A DNA stretch of 64,000 nt from Apium graveolens (GCF_009905375.1 NC_133648.1:26021376-26085375), one strand, 5' to 3'; numbered from the stretch's first letter, positions 22,636 through 35,921 are shown. A program made the numbers and translations. The notes: a model not told the origin generated them from the letters alone.

Positions 22636-24983
22636 ATGTCTGAAGAAACACAAACCCCAACTAAGCCCACCAAAACTCAAGAAACTCAAAACACTCAAAC
22701 CCATAGTAGATATGAGACTATTAGGGTTCCCATACTGAGGCCTTCTGAGTATCCCATATGGAAAGTGAAGATGGCTATGTTTCTGGAAGCTATAGATCCA
22801 GAATACCTTGATAGGATTAATGAAAGACCATATAAGCCTACCAAGCTCTCTGTTGCAGTTGTTGATCAACCAGCAAAGTCCATACCAAATGAGAAAGGTG
22901 ATTACACAACTTGAGACATCTCATTTATTGCCAAGGATGCAAGGGTAAGACATTTGTTGCATAGTGTCATTGATAATGTCATGTCAAACAGGGTAATTGG
23001 ATGCAAGACTGCAAAGGAGATATGAGATGCTTTGGAGACAAAATGTCAGGGAACTGATGCAATCAAAAAGAACAGAAGGACTATACTCACCCAAGAGTAT
23101 GAGCACTTTGACTCAAAAGCTGATGAGTCATTAACTGACTTATATGACAGGTTTGTCAAACTCTTGAATGATCTGTCACTGGTGAACAAGGAATATGATC
23201 TTGAAGATTCAAATCTAAAATTCCTTTTAGCTCTTCCCGAAAATTGGGATTTGAAGTCTACTACCATAAGAGACAACTATGACCTTACTGAAACTACTCT
23301 TGATGAAATTTATGGCATGCTCAAGACTTATGAACTTAAGATGAATCAAAGGAGCAAGAGGCATGAAAGAAAGTCAAGGACAGTTGCTCTTAAAGCTGAG
23401 AAGGAATCTCCTAAAGTGGTTGCCTCAAAGAGGGGCAAAGGAAAGGCTCTCATCATAAAGTCTGATTCAGAGTCATCGTATTCTGATGATGATGATTCAG
23501 AAACTGAAAGTTTACCTGAAATGGATGTTGATGCAGAGATGATGCAAATGTGTGCTCTTATGGTGAAGGGTATCACAAAGATAGCCTACAGGAAATTCAG
23601 AAAGGGAAAGAAGTTTTTCAGGAAAGGTGGAAGTTCTGATAAGAAAGGATTCAGAAAGTCTGAAGGCAAAGGAGGAAAGTCTGACAGATGAGACAACTCA
23701 AATGTCAAATGCTACAATTGTGGTGAAAGAGGCCACATATCTCCTGACTACAAGAAAGGAAAAAGTGACAAAGGCAAGGCACTTGTCACAAAAAAGAAAA
23801 GCTGGACAAACACTTTAGATTCTGAAAATGAGGTCAACTATGCCTTGATGGCAAATGCTGATAGCAGTCCTGAAACTGCTGAATTAAAGGTACCTCAAAC
23901 AACTTATGCTTTTCATACTGATGATATTACTGAGTTGAGATTATATCTTAAAACCATGTTCATTAGTTATAGAGATCAGACTTTAACATGTGAAAGATTA
24001 ACATCTGAAAATCTTGCTTTTAAAAAGAGAAATGACTATTTAGAAAAGGAGTTAGTTTTTCTTCATCAAACTAAGAAAGAAAGAGATGATGCTTTGTATG
24101 TTAGAGATGAAGTATTAAAATTGAATGAATCTCTAAAAGCTGACTTAGAAAAGGAAAGAGAGATTATCAGAACCTGGACTAACTCTGGCAGAACAACTCA
24201 GGATATACTAAGTAGTGGAAACTGGAAAGAGGGCTTAGGTTATGGAGATGATAAAAGTGAGAAAGGAACTGTGCAAATTGAGCCAACTGTTGTTAAACAT
24301 ACTGCTAAGCCAAAGGTAAATCCTGTTAAGTTTGTAGCAAAAACTGTAAAGTCTGATTCTGAAAAGATGAAAGAGTCTAGGACAGAAGTCAAAGAAAAAT
24401 CAACTTCTGACAAATTAAAACAGGATAAACCAGCTGAAGTTAACATAGGCTTAATGAGTAAGAAGCAGCTTAAGCATAAGCTGAAAGAGATTAGAAATGT
24501 GAACAAGGTAAAGGAAGCTAGGAAAAATAGGAATGGAAAGGAAGGTGTGAATAAAAGCAATAATTACATGCCTGTTCCTAATGCTCCTAGAAAGAAATGT
24601 TATAACTGTGGAAACTCTAACCATCTTGCTTCTTTTTGCAGGAAAAATAAAGATATAAACTCTTTACCTCCTAGATCAGGAATTAAGAGTCAGTCTGTTA
24701 GGTTTAAACCACAAAATCCTTGTTTTCATTGTGGTAGTTTATGGAATTCCATTTATACATGTAAGGTATATCATAGTTTGTATTATGATTATTATCAAAT
24801 AAAACCTTTTTTTGAAGAAAGTTAGTATTATTCCTTCTAGTGTAAAGTCTGATGCAAAATCTGATATAAAGTCTGATAAACAGCATGTTAGCATAAAATC
24901 TGAAATTAAATCCAGTGCAAATACTAACAAACTTAAAAAGGCCAAAGGATCCAAGCAAGTATGGGTCATTAAAACTAACCAAT
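22636..24983 (+). pseudogene. gag of copia element 1, decayed
   Basis: Capsid-like N-terminus with the PILRPSEYPIWKVKMAMFLE segment, nucleic-acid-binding CCHC knuckles (CYNCGERGHISPD with the last Cys changed to Tyr; CYNCGNSNHLASFC intact; a third CFHCGSLWNSIYTC with His changed to Asn) and a long charged linker. In-frame stops at 22912-22914, 23023-23025 and 23689-23691, and a one-base gain in a T run near 24807 shifts the frame so that translation stops at 24825. Comparison with the open gag of element 2 (39353-41695) shows each lesion. Packages element RNA in functional relatives; this copy cannot make a full protein. Confidence 0.85.
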
Positions 24984-24984
24984 A

Positions 24985-27900
24985 GTGGTCTTTGTGATGC
25001 AGGACAACAAGAAAAACATCCTAGTTCTGGACAGTGGATGTTCAGGACATATGACAGGAAATAAAGCCCTGCTATCAGACTTTATGGAGAAAGCTGGCAC
25101 AGAAGTTTCTTATGGAGATGGCAACATGGGAAAAACTCTGGGATATGGCAATATCAATCTTGGGAATGTCATCATTGAATCGGTAGCTCTTGTCACGGAA
25201 CTTAAACACAATCTGCTAAGTGTGAGTCAAATCTGTGACAGAGGTTATCATGTGAATTTCTTTGAAGAACACTATGAAGTTGTAAGTAATTCTACAGGCA
25301 AAGTGGTTCTGAAAGGTTACAGGCATGTTAACATTTATGAAGCCAGACTTTCAACAAGTTCTGATGGTTCTACAATTTGTCTATTAAGTAGAGAATCAAT
25401 TTAAGAAAACTGGAATTGGCACAAGAGACTCTCTGATTTAAATTTCAACAACATAAATGAGCTAGTAAAGAAAGATCTTGTGAGATGAATGCCAAAACCA
25501 GTATTTGCTCCTGATGGCCTTTGTGATTCATGTCAAAAGGCAAAACAAAGAAAATCTTCATTCGAGAGCAAAACTGAATCCTCAATTCTTGAGCCTTATC
25601 ACCTACTGCGTGTTGATCTATTTGGTCCATTAAATGTCATGTCAATTACAAAGAAGAAATATGATATGGTTATAGTGGATGAGTTCACAAGATACACTTA
25701 GGTGTATTTCTTGCACAAGAAGAATGAAACTGCATCTACTCTAACTGATCATGTCAGACAGTTGGATAAGTTGGTCAAAGATTCTGTTAAAATTATAAGA
25801 AGTGATAATGACACTGAGTTCAAGAGTTCAATTATGGAAGAGTTCTGCAAAGAGCATGGAATCAAACATGAATTTTCTGCACCTGGAACTCCACAGCAAA
25901 ATGGAGTTGTAGAAAGAAAGAACAGGACTCTCATTGAAGCTGCACGAACTATGCTTGATGAAACAAAGCTACCAACCTACTTTTGGGTTGAAGCTGTGCA
26001 GACTGTTTATTTTACACAAAATGCTACACTCATAAACAAGCATGGAAAAACACCATATGAGATGGTGAAGAAAAAGAAACCAAATCTAAAATACTTTCAT
26101 GTATTTGGTTGCAAGTGTTTTGTTCTTAAGACTCATCCTGAACAACTGTCAAAATTTAATTTAAAAGCTGATGAAGGAATTTTTGTTGGATATCCACTTT
26201 CCACAAAAGCCTTCAGAGTCTATAATTTAAGAACAAGGGTTGTCATGGAATCTATCAATGTATCTTTTGATGATAAGAAGATTACCGGACTTGAAGATTT
26301 CAATGATCATGATCAGCTGAGATTTGAAAATGAAGATTTAAATTCTGATACTGTAAATTCTGATGGGCTAAATCCTGATCATGTAAGTTCTGACGGGTTA
26401 AATTCTGATGTCATTGAAACTGTGGTAACTACTCCTAGGAAAAGTGCACCTGTTCAGGGGGATCTAACTCAAATTCTGAAGTCTCAGAGAGCATAACTAC
26501 AGGGGGAGCATCATAAAATGCTGATGGAGACAACATGGATCATGGAGGAGAATCCAGTTCTAGAGATCAACTTCCATCTGCAAGAAAGTGGACTAAAACA
26601 CACACACCTGACTTAATAATTGGAGATCCTGAAGCAGGTGTCAGAACTAGAACTGCAACATCAAATGAATGTCTCTATCATTCCTTTATATCTCAGACTA
26701 AACCAAAGAAAGTGGATGAAGCTCTTCAAGATGCTGATTGGGTGCAAGCAATGCAGGAAAAGTTAAATGAATTTGAAAGAAATAAAGTTTGGACCCTAGT
26801 GCCAAGACCAAAGAACAGATCCATTGTTGGCATAAAATGGATGTTCAGAAACAAAACTGACAGTGATGGCATAATTACAAAAAATAAAGCAAGGCTGGTT
26901 GCAAAAGGCTACTCTCAACATGAGGGTATTGATTATGATGAAACATTTGCACCAGTTGCTAGATTGGAAGCCATAAGAATCTTTTTGGCTTATGCTGCTC
27001 ACAAAAAGTTTAAAGTCTTTCAAATGGATGTAAAAAGTGTTTTTCTCAATGGAGAATTGAAAGAAGAGGTATATGTTAAACAACCTCCAGGATTTGTAGA
27101 TCCAAAATTTCCTAGTCATGTCTACAGAATTGATAAAGCACTTTATGGCCTTAAGCAAACTCCAAGAGCATGGTATGAGACTTTAGCTCAATTCCTTCTG
27201 GAAAGTGGATTTAACAGAGGTACAATTGATAAAACATTGTTCTACCTCAACCATGGAAAGGACTTACTTTTGGTACAGATATATGTTGATGATATCATAT
27301 TTGGTTCTACAAATGCCAAACTCTGTGAAAGGTTTGCAAAACTCATAAAGTCAAAATATCAAATGAGTATGATGGGAGAACTTAGCTATTTTCTGGGACT
27401 TCAAGTCAAGAAAAATGAAGAAGGTACTTTTATCTATCAATCCAAGTACGCCAGAAATTTACTGAAGAAATTTGGAATGCAAGATTGTTCAACTGCATCC
27501 ACTCCTATGACTACTGCAACCAAGTTAGAAAAAGATACTGGTTCATCGGTAGATATTACTAACTACAGAGATGCAGATTTTGCAGGATGCAAAATAGACA
27601 GGAAAAGCACTAGTGGAAGCTGCCAATTTCTTGGAGGCAGATTGCTTTCTTGGTTTAGCAAGAAACAGAAATCAATTTCCACATCAACTGCAGAAGCAAA
27701 ATATATTGTTGCAAGAAGCTATTGTGTACAGATTCTTTGGATGAAGAATCAGTTACTGGATTATGGATTAGAATTTTCTAAAATACCTATTTATTGTGAT
27801 AATCAAAGTGCTATTGCTATGACAGGTAATCCAGTTCAACACTCAATGACAAAGCACATCAGCATTAGGTACAATTTCATAAGGGAACATGTGATGGAAG

Positions 27901-28037
27901 GTACAGTGGAATTGCATTTTGTTCCAACAGATCAACAACTAGCAGATATCTTCACAAAACCACTATGTGAAGCTACTTTTACAAGACTGATAAATGAAAT
28001 TGGAATGGTTTCAGGTTCTTTCTCTAAATCTGCTTAG
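24985..28037 (+). pseudogene. pol of copia element 1, decayed
   Basis: Order: protease (LDSGCSGHMTG at about 25024), integrase zinc finger and catalytic core (RSDNDTEF, then [20 protein letters not shown]), reverse transcriptase ([22 protein letters not shown] at about 27281) and RNase H (DNQSAIAM). Nonsense codons occur near 25402, 25486, 25699 and 26494. Within the RT to RNase H link at about 27566 the reading jumps from DITNYR to DADFAGC, so the intervening LTASRPD-type section present in relatives is missing without loss of frame. Ends with TAG at 28035-28037. Confidence 0.85.
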
Positions 28038-29539
28038 TTTTTGTTCTCATGCATCAGACTTTATGATCAGTGTTTACAGATTTTCTTATCTTCATGTAAT
28101 ATGTGCTTAAATTGTAATATATTAAATATCGATTGTTATCTGATATGATTCTATATACTCTGATAGTGTTTTGAATGTTCTGTGACTATTCAATCCAATG
28201 AGGATAATTGTGCTAGATGCTGACCTAGTAGTCTTTAACATACTGGAAATCCCATGTTTGAATTAGTTATTTATGTGGAAATTCATTAGCACGAGCAAAT
28301 TCTGATATTGAGTTTAGTCAAATTTATTTTGTGTATCTTATTAATAAGTCACAAACTAGATTCTTACTTCTTATCTGTCAAATTCTGATGTCAGTAAATC
28401 TTAAGGATGAACCACATGCTTGATAAGCCTCACTTATATGAAGAAAAGAAAAGAAAAGAAAATTGAAGTAAGGTACTCCTTTGAGATCTAGAGTAAATAT
28501 GTGGAAGGGAAGACCCAAGTGCATTGCTGGTATTAAGTAATATGCATTAGAAAAGAAAATAATTTTTTCTTGGTGACTTTTCACATTCTCTAATTACTGG
28601 AGAAATACTCTGATAATAACATAAATTCTGATAGCAGTTGTGACTCACTTACACTGAGAAGCCACTGTAAAAAGGAATTTTAAAAGATGCATAAAATGAG
28701 CACAAACAGTTGAGGTTGATTCTTGCATAAATTTATTCTATAGTAGACTTCATTATTAATGATAGATTTTAAGCACTTTTCTTAGTTATGCCTTATTCTA
28801 AGATGTACTGAAGTTTATCAGACTTTAATCTTTATCTGATATTTTGCTAATGTACACACTTTCACTCCATATGAATGATGAAAATTATTGTGGTTATTAA
28901 GTTGTTTTTGACAAACAGTTAAGTGTCATTTGCATAAATTCTGAGAACAAGTTCTGATGGAAGTTCCGATGCTTCAGCTCTGAAGAAATAAGTCAGTATT
29001 TATATGAAGAATCACAGAAACAAACATTCACTTTTTGAGTACAGAAGCCATGTTCTGATGACCGTTAAAATCTGATAATAGTCAAGTTCTAATATTAAAT
29101 CCTGATGGAAACTCTGATGCTTACGTGGCATTATTTATTTACTTGACTTATTTGTGGTAAATACTGTAACAGTCATATTTTATCAGAATATAATTATGTG
29201 AGATAAAAATAGTCATAATCATTTAGTTACTGGGAAGCGTGTTTTAATTGAAACACTGCATGTGCACATTTATTACTGTTTATTTCCCGTGCCCACTAAT
29301 AATGTTTTGACTAATGACAAGCTACCAGGTATCCAAAGTCTGTTCTGCTTCAATCATAACAGTTGTCAAATAGAGAGTATAAATATTGGAGTTAAAAGAT
29401 ATTATAATCTTTTACCTACTTTTCTTTCTCTAATCTCTCTTGTTCTCTCTCTCACTAATATTCTCTGAAGCTATTTTCTTACAGGCCTTTTATCAAACAC
29501 CTTGTGTACACTCTATTTTCTCACTTATTTTTCACAGAA
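28038..29539 (+). other. Non-coding stretch between pol and third ORF of copia 1
   Basis: AT-rich, no long ORF, with many short TCTGAT/GTTCTGAT motifs that also occur in the coding parts. Likely internal untranslated sequence of the element; a promoter or splice site for the third ORF might lie here, but none could be identified. Confidence 0.5.
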
Positions 29540-31498
29540 ATGGCACCAAAAGACATCGTTTTCAATGGAGCCAAGTTTGTTCCTAACAACTACTTGGCTG
29601 TACTGAGCAAGGGTGAAGCTCCATCATAACTTCACTTCATCCAAGATTTCCTTGCTAACAGTGAGATTGGGTATGCTTTGACCCGACCAGAAGCAATCTC
29701 AGGAACTCAAGTGCTGGAGTTCTGGAGGAGTGGTGTGTATGATGATGGTTGTGCATATGGGTCCCCTAGTATTATCTTCACAACAGGGGAGGATGATCAT
29801 GTGGTGACTTTGGCTACAGTTTGACAGGCTTTACATTTGCCAAAAAACTGTGTTTACAGTTCAACAGTTGAGGAGCCTGCTCTTCAACAGATGATGGACA
29901 ACCTGGGTTATGAGAAGTCTTTGGAAAAGCTTGGACAACTAAAGAGACCCCACATCAGGAGGGAGTGGAGTTTCTTCTTTGACTGCATCACAAGAGCCTT
30001 TGCCAACAAGTGCTCAAACTTTGATATTATTCCAATCCTTAGTCAGCAAATTGGGTATGCTCTAATTACTCAATGTCATTTTGATTATGCCAATGCTGTA
30101 CTAGGATTCATAGGTGATAGGATGACAGAAGATAGGAATACAGTTTATTTTGCTAGAATCTGTCAACTTATTTACAGTTTTTGTTGCTCTGATGCACCCC
30201 AATTAGCAAGTGAGTTGATTTTACCATTTAAACTTTTTAAAAGAGCTTTTACTGACTTATTATCTACTGATAATAAGAAAACTGTTCTAAGACCCCTCCA
30301 AATTCCACAATCAGTCAAACAGATTTTGGTAAACTCTGACCCAAACACCTATACCTCCATATATCCTGATGTCCAACCAACCCAACCTCCATCAGCACCT
30401 ACACAACCAACCACCTCTCAACCTCAACCAACTAAACCTACCATCAGAACATACTTCCAACCAGCTCAATCCTCACAACAACAACCATCGGCACCTACCA
30501 TCAGACCTTCATCCTCAAAGCCTAAAAGAGCTAAATTTGTTCCTAAATCTCCATCAAGGAGAAGAAGGATGATTCTAAGGGATGAATCAGATGATGAAGA
30601 AGCACAGGTTCATGCATCAGAACCTGTGACTGTGGAAGCTGAAAATGTGGTTTTCCAGAAAGAAATAGAAGCTGAAGGGTCAACCCATCAGATAAATGTT
30701 GAAGCTGAGGGTTCTGGTAATTTGAAAAGAAAGAGAACTGTAAGTTCTCATGCTGATCAAGCAATTCCTTCTCTATCAAGGAGAATAAAGAAAATGAGGG
30801 CAGGAAGGCACATGGCTAAGCCTCTATCAGAGGATACTGAAGAAGCTAAGGAAGGGGATCAGGAATCTCTGATCTCAAAGCCAATTGTAATTGAAGCTTT
30901 GTTATCCCCAACTCAAGCTCAAGACACTGTTTCAGACACAGTGCTCACACCTCATGTCTCTCCAATCAAAGCTACAGATAATGCTGAAGAACAAGATATA
31001 ATTTCTGAAATAGATATTCAGAATCTGAATATTCCTACTGTTCTTTATCTGGAAGCTCCAACAGCAGCTCAGCCATCTACAGTTAATTCTCCAATCTTAA
31101 ATGTTGAGCTACCATCTACACCAACTACACCAATTCTGGAGATAAATTCTGATGATAATAATTTAGAAGAAGCTACTGCAGAATCTCCAACAGAAACACA
31201 CACACTAGTACTGTCAGAAGATAATGAGTCTTCTTCAAGTTCTGAAGACAGTGTTTCTGTTGATACTCCAGCTCCCATTCTTGAAAAGGAGGCACTTATT
31301 GAGAAGTTTGTTGAGCAAGCTGCTCATATTCCTTGAAAAGACACTCACATAGGTGTTGAGTGGACCAAAAAATGGAATGAAATTGATTTCATTCCAAGCT
31401 CTAAAGTTCTGACAGAGCATTTTGCTAAGGCTGATGAGCTGATGACAAGTTCTGATTTTAAGACTCAACTCAAAGTCACAGCTCAAAGTGTCAAGACT
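29540..31498 (+). pseudogene. Third ORF of copia element 1 (Sirevirus env-like position), broken
   Basis: Starts with ATG at 29540 (MAPKDIVFNGAKFVPNN) and stays in one frame to 31498 apart from stops at 29627-29629, 29822-29824 and 31334-31336. The N-terminal ~250 residues look globular (ALTRPEAISGTQVLEFW; HIRREWSFFFDCITRAFANK). The middle is Pro/Gln/Thr-rich, then acidic and Ser-rich. I see no clear signal peptide or transmembrane helix, so the label env-like rests only on its position. The ORF is cut by the gypsy LTR at 31499. Function unknown. Confidence 0.7.
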
Positions 31499-33234
31499 TG
31501 TAACACCCCCAAATCCGGGGTCGGGGATCTGGGTTGTCACGAATTCCATTTCCCTTAATAACACCCAATCTTAATAAACAATCAACTACTCTGTACTGTA
31601 ACCCCACAATAAACACACACACCACAAGTTATAGTCTCAGAGATGAATATCCAAAAATAATCACAAGTCATTTTATTCCACAATTATATGCCAATACACC
31701 TTAAAAGGGTTTTCTGAATAAATTTACATTTCTTTGCCATTAATACAATTCATAAATATACATAATCTGGTACATCAAAAGTTGAAAGCCTAGCCTATTG
31801 GTAGTTCCTACCTCACCTACAGCGACATCAACGCCTATAGGAAACTGCGGAACATTTCCTATCCGCTCGCGAATTGGGAGCTTGGTCATGTTCATCTTGT
31901 CTATCTGATGTTGTGTGATGAAAGAACAAAGCAAGGGTGAGCAACAAGCCCACCAAAATAATATGTATAATGATTAACAATATATGAGCCTTCTCATAGT
32001 ACTCAAGAAAGTCTTGGTCAAAAGAAATGAACCAAGTTGATATCTTAATACGATGAAGTCGCAAAATATTCAGTATATATATATATACATATATACTTTT
32101 CAAAATATGGGAAGTCCTCTTCCCTGCATAATACACACAGAGTTCCAGTGTATAACTGTATAAAAATATCGTTGCAAGGTGATCTCATATATCTAACCTT
32201 GTCTCAACGTTTTTCTGAAAATCTTTGTCATGCATAAGATAATCATTTACTAGATATAAGTTTAAAAGATGAAGTTACAAGATACTCCAATATACTTATA
32301 TCTTTTCCAAATACTACTTGAACTACCACCGTTCAAGTTATAATTAGTTTCAAAAGTTCATCACACTGATGAGACTACAAGATAAGACTTGAATAGATTC
32401 AATCTTTGAAATATTTTGAAGCAAATGAAGTTATGATATACTTCATTAAGTCCCGATATATATATACACCTATATATATACATACGTTCCCTGAAAACCT
32501 CTGTCATGTAAAGTATGAACAGAATTGCAATATCCAATAAATTTGGAAACAAAGAATTTTGGCATAAACCTGATATCTTGCTGATCAGGCAAAGATACCA
32601 ATAAGTAATCTTTTCTACTAGTAGATGGATGAATCCCCCACCGGTCATCACCCTGGCCACATAAGGACCTTGTGCTGGACCGCCACCCGGCCTCTTACGC
32701 GTTGATGGACTGCCACCCAGCCACTTACACTTTGATAGACCGTACCCGGCCTGTCGCTTATGCCGACTCAATTAGATGGACTTACTTCCCGAACGTTGGG
32801 TAAGTAATCAATTCATTTATCAAAACAGCAACCTTGTTGCGAATATAAAATACACCACAGAGCCGGATCCCTCAAGTTTTGAGCGAGTATTTAAATCCCC
32901 TTTAAAAGGAAGATCTTAAATATAAAAATGAGTTTTGGGGTCCGCTCTAACTTTTAAAAATCATTTTTAAGACTCGAAAACACTTTAAAGAGTGTTTGGA
33001 ATAATGCTGATTTAATAAAGTAAATCAGTCCCAATATATTAGAAAATATCTAAATATTATTATTTAAATAATATTCCCATAAAGAATAATCTTTATACGA
33101 ATAATTGAAGTAGAAGTTGTAAGACTTATACTTGAAATGAGTATTAAATAACCAAAGATATACTTATACGAAAGTACTATCTTTATTTGAATAATCGAAA
33201 ATAAGTTTGATTATCGAAACATTATTCTTTAATA

Positions 33235-33700
33235 AAATAAAGAATATTATTAAATAATAAGCGGAGTCATAATACCTCGAATGAATATTATAAATAATAT
33301 TCATTAAATACAATAAAGGAGTCAATACATCCTCAAATGACTATCCAATTAATAATCATTAAATAATATAAACTGAGTCATAAACCCTCGAATGAATATT
33401 CGAAATAATATTCAATAATAAAATAAAGGAGTCATAAGTCCTCGGATGAATATTCGAAATAATATTCAATAATAAAATAAAGGAGTTATAAGTCCTCAGA
33501 TGAATATTCGAAATAATATTCAATAATAAAATAAAGGAGTCATAAGTCCTCGGATGAATATTCGAAATAATATTCAATAATAAAATAAAGGAGTCATAAG
33601 TCCTCGGATGAATATTCGAAATAATATTCAATAATAAAATAAAGGAGTCATAAGTCCTCGGATGAATATTCGAAATAATATTCAATAATAAAATAAAGTT
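33235..33700. repeat. 54-bp tandem array in gypsy LTR
   Basis: About six near-identical 54-bp units built on GGAGTCATAAGTCCTCGGAT followed by GAATATTCGAAATAATATTC, with two or three more diverged units at the left. Because 54 is a multiple of three, an artefactual 108-codon repeat ORF appears on the minus strand at 33359-33685. Confidence 0.9.
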
Positions 33701-35059
33701 AAAGTTATCGAATAAACCTTATTCGATTAATAGTTTTGAAAACTATAACCATATATATATAAAAATATATATATTATACTCGGGAACATCGACTCCCGGT
33801 TTAGAAATATGTTCACCTTTTGATCCCCTATACTAAGGGTAAATTCAAATACCGCTTATCTCTAGCATAGGTATTATGCAACTGAACCAACAGATATATA
33901 TGGCAAGAATACGAAACAGGCATGCATATATATACCATATCAGCACGCTTCAATATATCGCAACATTTGCTAATTAACCAACATGCATCTATCGCAAGAT
34001 AATGCATATACATATATACATCACAACAACAGTATAACAGGTAGAAAACTTGCCTGAGCGACTGGGGGTTACGAATGGCTCGGGACGAGTCTGGTAACCT
34101 ATAAGAAACAAGTAAGTTGGAATTAAACCAAAGTCACTTGTAAATCTATACTCTAACCAACTCAGACTCTAATGCTCGTTTTGCGCTTACTGATTCTCTT
34201 AAGTCACTCGAGTACCCTCGGCTCCACCATTTTTAATAATTTAACCATTACGAGTTTTAAGGCGATTCCTTCGCGAGTGTCTTAAAAACTGCCTATTACA
34301 CCTTACATAAATGTTTCATACTTCAATTAGTCCTTTAAGGTCTTTAACCTATGTTTCAAAGTAAGGCGAGGGGTAAGGGTTCGTTCGCGAAACGTCGTTA
34401 CTTAAAACGGCCGTTTCTCCTAAACCGTTCATCGGAATCAAACGAACCACATATCAAAACGAAGCTCGTAACATGAACTATCTAAACATGGCTATGGTCA
34501 AAACCTAGCAGTGAGTTCAAGGGTTCTGATGTTAAGAACAAAAACAGTCCACGGTAAATCGGGCATTACGACGGCTATGTTTACGCGATTTCCCAAATTT
34601 AAACCAACTCAAAACAACCACAATTCAACCCCAATTCACAACCCAATCAAAACTCCATCAAAAATACATTAAAACAGCCCCAAACCAACTCATTATAATC
34701 CATTTACTTACTCCTAAAACTTGAATTTAAACTATACTACATTCTTTAACCAAATCTTAAGATTTCAACAAATCAATCACCACCATTCCAACCCAAACTC
34801 TTAAACAAACAAGTTTCAAGCTACTCTTTACTCTAACAACCAAAATCAACCTAATATACAAATTAAAGCTAGGGTTTGGAGATGATATACCTTCCCTTGA
34901 AGTGGTGTGAGTAGCTAAGAAGCCTTAGGAAGCCTTGAGATGACTTAGGGATGCTTGGATCTTAAAGGAAAAACAAGAAAATCAAGTTAAAATTCTTGAA
35001 GTCACTATTCATTGTCTTCTTCATTGATTTCTTGAAGAAGATTGTGAATGATTTGGAGG

Positions 35060-35201
35060 CTTAAACTCATAGAATAGCCATAACTATGCATAAGGAATAC
35101 TAGGGAATTATCTTACCAATTTAGGAAGCGCTTAAACTCATAGAATAGCCATAACTATGCATAAGGAATACTAGGGAATTATCTTACCAATTTAGGAAGC
35201 C
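35060..35201. repeat. Perfect 71-bp tandem duplication in gypsy LTR
   Basis: The segment 35060-35130, starting CTTAAACTCATAGAATAGCC, is repeated without visible change at 35131-35201. A recent slippage event or an assembly artefact. Confidence 0.9.
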
Positions 35202-35907
35202 TAGAACTTGGATTTTGAAAATTCTTTTCTTTGAAATAGTAAAAAGCCGAGAGTAAAGCTTGGAGAAGATGAAATGTTTTGTGTTTTTGTTTTGATTTGT
35301 TTTGGTTGGTTGCTTATTTGATTTGTTTTTAGGTTAATTACCAAATTAACCTTGGTTTTGTGTGGTTAATATTCCACCACATTTCCTTCCTTCTTATGTC
35401 ATGCTTGCATCACTTTGTGATGTCATCATCCCTCCTTTGTCCTCTTTCTATTGGTTGGATATCATCATCCCCACTAATCTCTTTGATTAGCTTCTAATTG
35501 TTTGCCTAATGACCGCTGATCTGTTATACGGTTCGCTTAACTTTCGTTTTCGTTTATCGTTTGAGGGATCATACCCGGGATCTTATTACTTAGGTTCCCT
35601 TAACCTTTCTCAATATATTATATTCCTTCTATGATCCTCTCTTATAATCCTTTAATTTAAATCCTTTTTATCATGTTACCTTATACTCAATTCTTTCCGT
35701 ATCTAGTGGATTTCCGGGAAAAATCAAAGTGTTCGGAATTGGATTCTGACGATCTTTACATACACTTATATACCATATAGAGTGCCAATAAAATCTCAAA
35801 ATATCCATAAAAGAACCCTACCTAGTGTGGCAAGAAAAGTTTTCTCATTCAGCAAAAACACTATTCATAAGGGTTTCAAAAAATTTCCAAAAATTGGGGT
35901 TATTACA

Positions 35908-35921
35908 GTCTCCCCTCCTTA
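35908..35921 (-). promoter_or_regulatory. Polypurine tract of the gypsy element
   Basis: On the minus strand TAAGGAGGGGAGAC directly precedes the LTR start TGTAATAACCCC. This is the second-strand priming site and proves the minus orientation. Confidence 0.8.

Larger units (their letters stand above)
22017..31498 (+). mobile_element. Ty1/copia element 1 (Sirevirus-like), interrupted at 31498
   Basis: Begins with an LTR at 22017-22582, then a primer site, gag, pol, a ~1.5 kb non-coding stretch and an additional ORF. Order protease-integrase-RT-RNase H fixes it as Ty1/copia; the extra ORF after pol and AGGGGGAGC motifs within pol fit the Sirevirus/Maximus lineage. All ORFs carry nonsense codons and at least one frameshift. 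The right end is replaced by a gypsy LTR at 31499, and its own 3' LTR was not found in the window. Confidence 0.85.
31499..35907 (-). mobile_element. Ty3/gypsy LTR, minus orientation, ~4.4 kb
   Basis: Plus-strand left end TGTAACACCCCCAAATCCGG and right end GGGGTTATTACA give TG..CA borders, followed directly by a polypurine tract on the minus strand (35908-35921). So this is the 3' LTR of a minus-strand element. At 4409 bp it is very long; its size rests on the two borders belonging together. It carries tandem arrays at 33235-33700 and 35060-35201 and repeated CCACCCGGCC motifs near 32640-32760. No coding ORF of note. Confidence 0.7.

Noticed and set aside
33359..33685. 108-codon minus-strand ORF with perfect 18-residue repeats
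   Set aside because: It is only a translation of the 54-bp non-coding LTR array; 54 is divisible by three, so the frame stays open by chance.
33360..33700. Tandem 54-bp units considered as a CRISPR-like array
   Set aside because: Units are contiguous with no unique spacers, and the setting is a plant LTR.
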